Shown: positions 19,679-27,200 of the stretch, one piece after another
Layout: each line of letters opens with the position of its first letter
Numbering within the stretch: position 1 is the stretch's first letter
Source: a virus
Strand: one strand, 5' to 3'
Virus record (IMG/VR): IMGVR_UViG_3300020160_002825
Span: 1-45,134 of that record
DNA length: 45,134 nucleotides
Notes under the pieces: model-generated
Told to the model about the DNA's origin: nothing
What the model saw: only the letters and a program-made list of their open reading frames with translations
Databases searched by the model: none
Position numbers and translations under genes: made by a program

Positions 19679-20013
19679 GCCTACCCGGCTTCACCACCTC
19701 AGTCACAATCAAGCGCGTTGGGCAAACTGGGCATGCCGCAGACGGCACTCCAACGGTTGAACTAACCACCGTTTGGAGCGGAAAGTGCCACTACCAGCCA
19801 GAGAGCAAGGAATCAGTAAATCAACTCTACACGGCTACTGGTCAGGCGGCAGAGGCGAGGTATTTGTTCTTTGTTCCATACCTGACCGGCTCTAATCAGC
19901 CGTGGATTGCAGATCTTGTGGAGGCGGATAGCCTTCAGTTCCAGGTTGATGAAGTGATCAGGGAGGGGCTTCGTCACCACCTTATCCTGGGGGCGAAGAG
20001 GGTAGATCGCTGA
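19675..20013 (+). CDS. Head closure / head-tail joining protein
   Basis: A 112-residue, mostly beta-strand protein (TTSVTIKRVGQTGHAADGTPTV, then RYLFFVPYLTGSNQPW) matching the size and fold pattern of head closure proteins such as SPP1 gp16 or HK97 gp7-type stoppers. Position after the connector and before a gp10-like protein fits. It is translationally coupled on both sides (ATGA upstream, TGATG downstream). Confidence 0.75.
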   Translation: MSLPGFTTSVTIKRVGQTGHAADGTPTVELTTVWSGKCHYQPESKESVNQLYTATGQAAEARYLFFVPYLTGSNQPWIADLVEADSLQFQVDEVIREGLRHHLILGAKRVDR

Positions 20014-20696
20014 TGGCGGAGCGCCGCCTCCCCCCATCTTTTCGTCGCGGCAGGCGTCAAACATCGCTTGGCTCTCTTGTTAAAATGCGTGAGCAGGCGG
20101 AAGACCTTAAGGAATATGCCGAGGCCATCCGCAGGAAGGCAGGCGCCGTCAGGGAACTTGGGGCAAATAGGCAGGCGCTGGTGCGGTACATCGCAGATCA
20201 TCCCGAGTACGTGGAGGCCATGACAAGAGCCTGGAGGACCGCGCTCTACGGCCCCGGCGCAATGACCCAGTGGTTTGCGGAGACCACTCGTGACGAGGCC
20301 CTAAAGGGCATTGAGGGGTATCCAGAGGCTGGCGTTCCGGTCGACAGCGGAGCGCTGCAGGACTCTCTTACTATAGAGGGAGCAGAGGGGGCAATCGGCG
20401 ACGTGCTTATCTCTAGGGACGGCAAGATCACCTTTAGGTACGGAGCCGCCCCGGAGCGACAGTATGCGCCGTTTGCCCCCAACTCAACAAAGGAGCAGCA
20501 AGCAAAGATGCCGTTTGATAAGGACTCGACATACCTTGATGAGATAAACGAATTTTATGGCGAGGGCGGCGAGGGGTTTTTTGAAATTGGGCTTGAAGAG
20601 ATGGGAAAGAGCGAAAGGCTAAGGGAGTGCTGGCTAGAGATAGGCAATATTATGAACTCAGCCGCACGGGCTTTTATTGCGGAGAAATCTAAGTAG
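20013..20696 (+). CDS. HK97 gp10-like neck/tail completion protein
   Basis: A 227-residue protein. The typical VPVDSGALQDSLTI motif (residues about 108-121) marks HK97 gp10-like proteins found between head closure and tail terminator. The N-terminal 70 residues are basic and helical. A Gly/Glu-rich loop near residue 185 precedes the C-terminal helix. It ends only one base before the stop of the convergent metallophosphoesterase gene, with no terminator between. Confidence 0.8.
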   Translation: MAERRLPPSFRRGRRQTSLGSLVKMREQAEDLKEYAEAIRRKAGAVRELGANRQALVRYIADHPEYVEAMTRAWRTALYGPGAMTQWFAETTRDEALKGIEGYPEAGVPVDSGALQDSLTIEGAEGAIGDVLISRDGKITFRYGAAPERQYAPFAPNSTKEQQAKMPFDKDSTYLDEINEFYGEGGEGFFEIGLEEMGKSERLRECWLEIGNIMNSAARAFIAEKSK

Positions 20697-20697
20697 A

Positions 20698-21864
20698 CTA
20701 AGCCTTTGGCCTGTACTGCTTTCCGCGCCAAACCAACTCGTGACCAGTCCACGAAGCAAAGTCTGGCTGCCACTCTCCGGCATCCCTACCAAACCGCTCA
20801 ATGACTGCAAATCCCGCAGCCCAACGGCTGACCTGATGCTGGGCAAGGTAGCCCAACTCCGTCCGTCGGCACATCATGCCCGTTGAGATGGCGGCGAGCC
20901 GGCGCTCACCCACGCCAGCAAAGCCGCCAACGGTCCTGAAGGCAAGGCCTTGTGAGTGGTCGTGCCCGCCAACAACGGAAACACCTGCTGCGTCCACGAT
21001 TGGCATGATGCTGGCGCCACCGCCGGTATTCTTAGAATACGTCCCGTGCGTCGCAATGAGGTCTGGGGCAATCTGATAGTAGGAGCGCAAGTTCTCCGGC
21101 CCAGAGAATGCCGTGCCATCGTAGACCGCCGGCTCAATCCCAAGTCGGTCGAGCCGAAGGAGGGACGCAAGCGAGAGCATTTCAACTCCGTTGACATCGG
21201 TAATGCCAACAAGTTCCGGGGCCTTGCGGGCAAGCCACTTGCTCATCCGTGCTTCGTGATTTCCATAAATGAATACAATCTTGGCATTCTTTCCGGCGGC
21301 GGCTCTAATTTCCGCAAGGCGGTTATGTGAGTGCTGCAACTCGTCCTGAATGGACATCCCTAGGCGGGGGTCCCTGTCGAACGCGCTGGCCGCCGTGAGG
21401 TCCAAGATATCCCCAGTCAGAACAATTTGATCTGGTCGCTCTGCGGCGAGGAAGGTGAGGAACGAGGCGAACACGTCACCATCCTCAAAGGGGAACTGGA
21501 AGTCGCCAGCGGCAACAATTAGTTCACCACGATCCTTTGACGCGGTACCGATGCGGGAGACGTAGTCAAGTTTACTGAACTTAACCATCCCAATATCGGA
21601 CATCTGTTCCAATTCTTTCATGGACGATGGGGTTGGCATCTTGTTGTAACCTCCATTAAATCTTCGGCCGTCTTGGATGTCCGCCGCTGAGCGGCGCCCA
21701 TTAGATCTGCGACCATCTTGTATGTCCGTTTCTCCACGGCGCAGACGGTCACGCTTTACTCGGTAGGAATCAAATCCTCGCTCTGGGTACTTCTTATGGA
21801 AATCATCCCATTCAAGATGCAAAGCGTCTTTACGCTCGGTATCAGTCCAGTAGCGCGTGGGCAT
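20698..21864 (-). CDS. Calcineurin-like metallophosphoesterase
   Basis: A 388-residue enzyme with GGAGGT before the ATG. Motifs in order: GDFQ (about residue 120), LTGD (about 149), YGNHEAR (about 199), THG (about 270) and GGHDH (about 299). These are the metal ligands of the calcineurin-like family. The first motif has Gln in place of the usual His after Asp-x, as in several phage enzymes. The N-terminal 80 residues add a charged, possibly DNA-binding helical part and two DIQDGRR-type short repeats. It could act on nucleic-acid ends or nucleotides. It lies on the opposite strand to the structural genes. Confidence 0.9.
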   Translation of the reverse strand: MPTRYWTDTERKDALHLEWDDFHKKYPERGFDSYRVKRDRLRRGETDIQDGRRSNGRRSAADIQDGRRFNGGYNKMPTPSSMKELEQMSDIGMVKFSKLDYVSRIGTASKDRGELIVAAGDFQFPFEDGDVFASFLTFLAAERPDQIVLTGDILDLTAASAFDRDPRLGMSIQDELQHSHNRLAEIRAAAGKNAKIVFIYGNHEARMSKWLARKAPELVGITDVNGVEMLSLASLLRLDRLGIEPAVYDGTAFSGPENLRSYYQIAPDLIATHGTYSKNTGGGASIMPIVDAAGVSVVGGHDHSQGLAFRTVGGFAGVGERRLAAISTGMMCRRTELGYLAQHQVSRWAAGFAVIERFGRDAGEWQPDFASWTGHELVWRGKQYRPKA

Positions 21865-21901
21865 AGAAACCTCCCGTGCGGCTTGGATTTTTAAAGGCGG
21901 A

Positions 21902-22063
21902 TTACGCCTTCTTGGCCTTCTTGGCGACAGGCTTCGCAGCAGGCTTTGCAGCCTTCTTGGCGACAGGCTTTGCGGCCTTTGCCTTTACTGCCTTCTTTGC
22001 GGCTGGCTTGGCAGCCTTCTTGGCGGTCTTCTTGTTACCAAAGATCTTATTGAGAATCGACAT
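21902..22063 (-). CDS. Histone H1-like Lys/Ala/Pro-rich protein
   Basis: A 53-residue protein. After MSILNKIFGNKK the chain is built from AAKPAAKK, AKPVAKK-type repeats. This is the composition of eukaryotic H1 tails and bacterial H1-like proteins, and it should bind DNA through charge. The start is at the ATG with GGAG upstream. A longer reading of 19 more residues lacks a ribosome site. It could help condense DNA, compete with host nucleoid proteins, or be packaged. It lies between the holin-like and phosphoesterase genes. Confidence 0.8.
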   Translation of the reverse strand: MSILNKIFGNKKTAKKAAKPAAKKAVKAKAAKPVAKKAAKPAAKPVAKKAKKA

Positions 22064-22088
22064 ATACACACTCCATACTAGGTTCGGG

Positions 22089-22361
22089 CTACTTGCCGAA
22101 CACCTGCATGATAACAGCATATATGGCCAGCAACAAGGCCAAAACAGAACCCCCCTCAGGGAAAGCCCACTTAAGAAGAGACTTCTGCTGGTTCTCCTGG
22201 GCCTCCCGGCGGATCTGCTCCTCCCGCATCTCCGTCAATGTTGCATGAATTTTGTCCATGCCCTCTTCAAGGTGGTCAATGCGGCGAGATACGTCGCTAA
22301 GTTTAGTCGTCATTTCTCCCCTCCAGTGGGCCCATTCGGTGAGGTAATCAATGTCTGCCAT
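22089..22361 (-). CDS. Small coiled-coil membrane protein, holin/XhlA-like
   Basis: A 90-residue protein. Residues 1-65 form an amphipathic coiled coil (KLSDVSRRIDHLEEGMDKI). A single hydrophobic segment follows near the C-terminus (SVLALLLAIYAVIMQVF). This layout resembles XhlA-type membrane proteins associated with lysis cassettes. The second in-frame ATG is chosen because GAGAGA lies before it. No endolysin is next to it, so the lysis role is only a suggestion. Confidence 0.65.
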   Translation of the reverse strand: MADIDYLTEWAHWRGEMTTKLSDVSRRIDHLEEGMDKIHATLTEMREEQIRREAQENQQKSLLKWAFPEGGSVLALLLAIYAVIMQVFGK

Positions 22362-22449
22362 GCGGGTATTCTCTCTCATTACACAATAAGAATAAAGTTA
22401 AATTCTTGCTGCGCAGGGCGCGTAGGCCTAGACCCCCTTCCGGATGTCG

Positions 22450-22455
22450 TATAAT
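22450..22455 (+). promoter_or_regulatory. -10 element of a near-leaderless promoter for the tail operon
   Basis: TATAAT, a perfect -10 box, ends nine bases before the ATG at 22465. No ribosome site precedes that ATG. No good -35 box is apparent. An ATG at 22444 lies upstream of the box and is unlikely to be transcribed. Confidence 0.7.
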
Positions 22456-22464
22456 ATCTCTTGT

Positions 22465-22863
22465 ATGAAGGGATTGTATGAGACGTTCTTTTCGGTTCTG
22501 AGCGCTGACGGCTCGCTGCAAGGCTTGTTGTCTGGTTCGGCTGTAGATAAGAAAGTCTATCCAATTCATCATGTCGGGGTTAGTAGACCCCCGGCGGTCA
22601 GGATAGCCGTCCTAAATGGGAACAGTGAAGTCGGCAGACTGGTCGAGAGAGTTGTAGTGGATGTGCTTATTGCGTCGGCGAGCGGCACAACTGAACTCAA
22701 CAGTATCTCGAAGCGGATCGACGAACTGGTGAACCGAAGCAGGATGTCCGGGCCAGATGGTGTGGTAGTGCATTTGTGCGTCAAGATGCTTGAACGCGAT
22801 GCCTACGATGCAAAGTCTTTAGAATATCGGAGAATAATCCGATATGGCGTAATAATGAAATAG
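22465..22863 (+). CDS. Tail terminator / tail completion protein
   Basis: A 132-residue protein. It begins MKGLYETFFSVLSADGSLQ, has the helix-strand pattern and a central VVVDVLIASASG strand, and ends in RRIIRYGVIMK, as in tail completion proteins of the DUF3168/gp17 type. Its place between the gp10-like gene and the major tail protein supports this. An extended start seven codons earlier lies within the promoter. Confidence 0.75.
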   Translation: MKGLYETFFSVLSADGSLQGLLSGSAVDKKVYPIHHVGVSRPPAVRIAVLNGNSEVGRLVERVVVDVLIASASGTTELNSISKRIDELVNRSRMSGPDGVVVHLCVKMLERDAYDAKSLEYRRIIRYGVIMK

Positions 22864-22878
22864 AGTAGGAGAAATACT

Positions 22879-23439
22879 ATGCTTACACTAGGATCTGGTC
22901 GCATTTATGTGGCCGATTGGTACGAGGGAGCCTCGACGGTTCCAAGCGCCACTTACGTAAGTGGTACGCCAACCACGACTCAGTCGAAGTTGTATGAGAT
23001 CGGCGAAATCGCCGGTGACGTCGACTTCACGCTTGAGTTCCAGGAGAAGGAGTTCTACGGTCAGTCGAACTTCGCAATTCAGAAGGCCTACTACGGCGGT
23101 AAGTGCGAACTTAACGCTAAGAAGGTCGAGTTGAACCTTGCAAACCTCCAGAACTTCTGGACGAGTTCGAGCCTTATCGCTCGTGACACCTTGACCTCGT
23201 ATGACCACGACGTGACGGCCTCAGGCCTCCCACGCCCGTTGTACGTCAAGTTTGTCCACACCCGTTCGGATGATCCGACGAAGACTGTGACTGTTCACCT
23301 TTATAAGGCGTTCAGCCCGAAGTTGACCTTCCCATTCACGCGTGAAGACATCACCACCATGGACATCGGGTTCATGGGCGTGACCGACCGCGACGTGGCT
23401 GGTGCCGCCGACAAGATTCTTCTTGTTGAGGCTTCCTAA
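22879..23439 (+). CDS. Major tail tube protein
   Basis: A 186-residue protein with AGGAG upstream. It has alternating beta strands (VDFTLEFQEKEFYGQSNFA, LYVKFVHTRS, VHLYKAFSPKLTF) and a final DIGFMGVTD segment typical of siphovirus tail tube proteins. It precedes the tail chaperones and tape measure in the standard order. It assembles around the tape measure to form a very long tube. A double hairpin terminator follows. Confidence 0.85.
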   Translation: MLTLGSGRIYVADWYEGASTVPSATYVSGTPTTTQSKLYEIGEIAGDVDFTLEFQEKEFYGQSNFAIQKAYYGGKCELNAKKVELNLANLQNFWTSSSLIARDTLTSYDHDVTASGLPRPLYVKFVHTRSDDPTKTVTVHLYKAFSPKLTFPFTREDITTMDIGFMGVTDRDVAGAADKILLVEAS

Positions 23440-23492
23440 TTGATTGCGGCGTAAGCCGCAATCAAACCCCCGCCCGGCTTGCTGGGCGGGGG
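23440..23492 (+). terminator. Tandem hairpin terminator after major tail gene
   Basis: First hairpin TTGATTGCGGC/GCCGCAATCAA with GTAA loop (11 bp). Second hairpin CCCCCGCCC/GGGCGGGGG. No strong T-run follows, so partial termination or an RNA 3' end stabiliser is likely. A TACAAT -10-like box lies downstream near 23561. Confidence 0.7.
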
Positions 23493-23604
23493 AGCGACTT
23501 TCCCAGATAAAACCCCTCCCTCCTGCTCCACCCCCACTCAAACCCCCTACTTTGTTGTACAATGAATAAGCCGTTTGGCAGGAAGTTTATAGAGGAGATT
23601 ACCC

Positions 23605-23925
23605 ATGGCAGAACTTAGCGTAGTCCGCAACAAGGGTGCGCTCACCCTGAATGATCTTGCTGACCTAGAAGAGAAGTTTGATAGTCGACTAGATCAGTTG
23701 GACACTACACGATTTACCGTTCTCCGCTACATCATGTGGCTCGTCATTCGACGTGAAGAGCCAGGCGTAACTGAGCATCTTGTGGGCGAGCGGTTCGACC
23801 TTCAGACGCTTCAGGTTGAGGCACTTGCGGTACTTCGCCGCAGCGGTCTTCTCCCAGCAGAGGAGGAGGGCGGACCAGCGGACCCAGTTGAGGCGCTCAA
23901 AGAGGGAAAAGCGCCCAGGGAGTAG
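23605..23925 (+). CDS. Tail assembly chaperone, first frame (gpG-like)
   Basis: A 106-residue protein with GAGGAG upstream. Mostly helical with the YIMWLVIRREEPGVTE segment and a low-complexity end before the stop. It sits between the major tail protein and the tape measure, as lambda gpG-like chaperones do. The last part carries a GGGAAAA slippery site, which lets some ribosomes continue into the next frame to make a longer product. Confidence 0.85.
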   Translation: MAELSVVRNKGALTLNDLADLEEKFDSRLDQLDTTRFTVLRYIMWLVIRREEPGVTEHLVGERFDLQTLQVEALAVLRRSGLLPAEEEGGPADPVEALKEGKAPRE

Positions 23926-24266
23926 CCTGGGAAGACATTGACTGGGGTGGGATTATGGCTTCATACGCAGATGCGTATGGGTACACCCCAGATCAATTTA
24001 TGTCTTTGACACTCCCAAACCTTACGCACTTTGGGGATCACGCACGGCGTCAATCAGAAGAGATGGAACGCTCGTCCAAGGGAAACTCAGGCTTCAGTTC
24101 CTCTAACACTGGATCTATTGGGAAAAACGGTCATAATAGCAAGCAAGGAAAGTGGAAGAGCGGAACTTCGATTGAGTCCCTTATCGGAATGTATGGGGAC
24201 CCTGCATCCAAGAAAAACATCATGAACGAAGCGCTCGGACAACCCCCCAAAGAAACCAAGGAATAG
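23605..24266 (+). CDS. Tail assembly chaperone frameshift product (gpGT-like)
   Basis: A -1 slip at G-GGA-AAA (23904-23910) fuses the first 102 codons to the next frame, giving a 220-residue product. The second frame is open across the first stop and reads SAQGVAWEDIDWGGI before the internal ATG at 23955. The W-x4-WGGI and following YADAYGYTPDQFMSLTLPNL are typical for the second half of tail assembly chaperones. The ORF from 23955 is therefore probably not a separate gene but the T domain. Confidence 0.85.
23904..23931 (+). promoter_or_regulatory. Programmed -1 frameshift signal
   Basis: Slippery heptamer GGGAAAA (23904-23910) is in the frame X-XXY-YYZ, followed three nt later by a perfect CCCAGG/CCTGGG stem (23914-23931) spanning the zero-frame stop codon. 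Confidence 0.85.
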
Positions 24267-24281
24267 CATTAAGGGATTCAC

Positions 24282-27200
24282 ATGGCTGACTTCGGCGGTA
24301 ACGACGATCAAGACATAAAGATAAATATTGATGTCGTCGGCGCAAGTGAGTCAGCAACCGAGATCGATGCGGTTGCCGATTCCATTGAGAGCGTTGCCGA
24401 TTCTATTGAGGGGCTAACCAAGGCAGCCGAGACGGCGCTGGGCGCTGCAGAGACGGCACAAAAGGCCGTAGACGCTGCCGCGAAAATCAAAATGGCAACG
24501 CCGGAGGAAAGGGCTTCGTTTGACGAGGCAGCAGCAAAGAGGCGTGCCCAATACGATGCGGCGCGCGTTGCAGCGACAGAGGCACAGGCCAGGCAGGAGG
24601 CCCTCGCCGCTGCGCATGTTGACAGGGCGGTAGAAGCCAGGCTTGACTCAATGTCAGAGTTGGAGGCCGTTTCCGAGCGCGTTAGGAAGATTGAAGAGGA
24701 GAGTTCTTCGGCCATTAATTCTCAACGCGCTGCGCTTGATGAATTGATCCGCCGTCGGAACGAGGCAGCGGTTGCCATTTCAAGGGCATATGAATCCGCT
24801 GAAGACGCTCGATCAAGGCGATCGGAACTTGAAATCACCCTTGCCTTGCAGGAGTCAACAAAACTAAAGCCGTATACCGGCCCGCTCATTGACCCAAAGT
24901 CGATAAAAGAGGCCGAGGATCAGGTTGCTCAACTTAGAAAAGATTTGGATAGCATTGTCGCCCCGGCGACTTCGGCAATAACAACAAGAGAAGCCACCAA
25001 GGACGCACCTACAAGGGTTGGAAGTTCCGGGCAGAAGGAAATACTTGTTCCTTCCAGTACTCGTACGCCAGAGGTGCAAAAAGAAATCGACACCTCCATA
25101 AAAGCATTGCAAGATGCGGCAAAAGCCGGGATGGAAGCAATCCTTAAAAATAACAGAGTTAATAGTCCGGACAGGCTTGAGGGCGGGGCAAAGAGTCGAT
25201 ACGACCAACTTCGCACGGCAAGCGAGTCTTCAGACATATCTGAGTTGATGCGCAATCTTGGACGGATTGCTGAAATATCTAGCGAAATAGCAAAAATAGA
25301 AGAAGAAGTTCGAGCCGAATCGGCAAGACTTGCTGCTGCAAGAAAAGAAATTGCAGAAGTTCAGCCTGAATACAACAAGCGCACCCATGAGGTAGTTGAG
25401 GGGCCAGACGGGAAAAAGGGTTTCCGACAAAAGAAAGACCAATCCGAAGCGCGCCCCTACGGCGAACGACTCGCTGCCGCAAGGGATCAAGAGAGGGAAT
25501 CCGAGGCGGCAATTAGGCTTGCCGAACAGAGGATGGTCTATCTCGGCGGACGAGGAACCGGGTCAGTTTTTGGCGGAACAGAGTCATCAAAACTTCTTGA
25601 TTTAATAAAGAGGCTGGAGAATAGACCAGAGATAGCAAGTGAGAGGCCAACAAGGTGGGTACCGGAAGCAAAAATTTCAGGGGACGCAAGCGCTGCCGAG
25701 TCGGTACTTAAGTCTCCAGAAGTTTCCGCACTGCGTAATAGCCTTGCCAGACTAGAGACAGAACTGGCAAAGGCACGTGGGCAGATTGGCGAATACGAAA
25801 AGCCAATAACTGTGGACGGTGTCACCAGAACTTCCGGTGCGCCAATCAGGGACCCGAACGGTCGATCAGATGCCCAACTCCGTGCAGAGGCGGATGAGTT
25901 AGGAAAAGTAGAGGCTCGATTCCGATCGGCCGCAGCAACGAACTCCTCTTTTTCGAAGACGGTGGAAGAACTTGATAGAAAAATTGCAGAAGCGAAGGTC
26001 GCATACGCTTCTGCAGTTATCGATGCCCAGAGAAAGATAAAAGAGGCGGTTCAAGATGTAATCGGAGAGGTCGATTTCGACAAGTTGGTAAAGATTTTTA
26101 TGAAGGAAATTGCCGATACTATGATCGAGGAGTTCAAGGCGGCAGCACCAAGAACTGACGAAGAGGTCGCTGAATTCCGGAATCGAATCCTTTCCAAGGC
26201 GTACACGCCGGGCAGGGCAACTGGTCGCAGGAAGGCGTCCGATGTGGAAGTCCTGCAAGGGGACGAAATGCCCCCAGCGCCAGTGCCAGAGGGCGCCGCA
26301 AGGATTGCCGCTGAGGCCGCCGTCGGAAGGGCGATCCAGAACAGCCCCGCCCTTAGGGCGATAAAAGTGGTTTCTAGCCGCGAAAGTGAAGATCGAAGAG
26401 TTGAAGAGCGGATGCGCGGACTCCGTAGCGGCGGCAGAAGCGTTAGCGATGCACTCCCGTCTGGTGATCTTCGTGAAATTGGAACAACCGGTGTTTCGAG
26501 AGGAATTTCCAGAGCGCGAGTTCAACTTCTAGAGATAGAAGAAACAGAACTTGCTGCAATTGAAAATAGGACAGAGGTAGAAGCGCAGCGCCTTGCAATT
26601 ATTCGCGCAGAACTTAGGGAAATTGCAAAGGGTGGAGTAAAAGCATCTGGTGGAATTTCCGGCCTTCTTGCCGCCATTGGTGTAGAAGAGGATAGGCGAA
26701 TTGGATTTATTGAGGATGAGGAAACGGGCGTTCTGAGGCCATCGAGAAGCCGAATTGCTGGAGTTCAAAACCCCCTGGCGATGGCAAGGGTAAGCCAACT
26801 CTTTGCGCCGTATCCATCATACAGTCGAGAAGAAGACGGGGCAGTTAAAAACGAAGAAATCGGCAATCCTGTTTCCGCCATGCTTTCAACAAGAATTGAA
26901 AAAACGGGCGAGAGAGGAATTGAACTTCAAACAGTTACTGCAACTGGTAAAGATCTTGCCGAGTTTGTAGATACCGTCGATCGAACGGTAGTAAATATTG
27001 AAGCACTGTTTGCTGAAATTACGGCAACACTTTCATCTGGTAAGACGGTAAAGCCAGAAATTGCGGGAGAACTTCGGGATCACCTTGTTGGGTTAATGAG
27101 CATCATGGCTGCGGTGCAGAAGATGAAGATTGACCCAAGTCAGATGAATAGAGAATCGGCAGCGGCAATGGAGAGAATCAAAGATGTTGTTGGCGCTCTT

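Noticed and set aside
22444-22464. Upstream ATG of the tail terminator gene
   Set aside because: It precedes the TATAAT box and would not be in the mRNA.
23955-24266. Independent gene after the first tail chaperone
   Set aside because: No ribosome site, frame open upstream to the slippery site, and sequence typical of the second half of a frameshifted chaperone.
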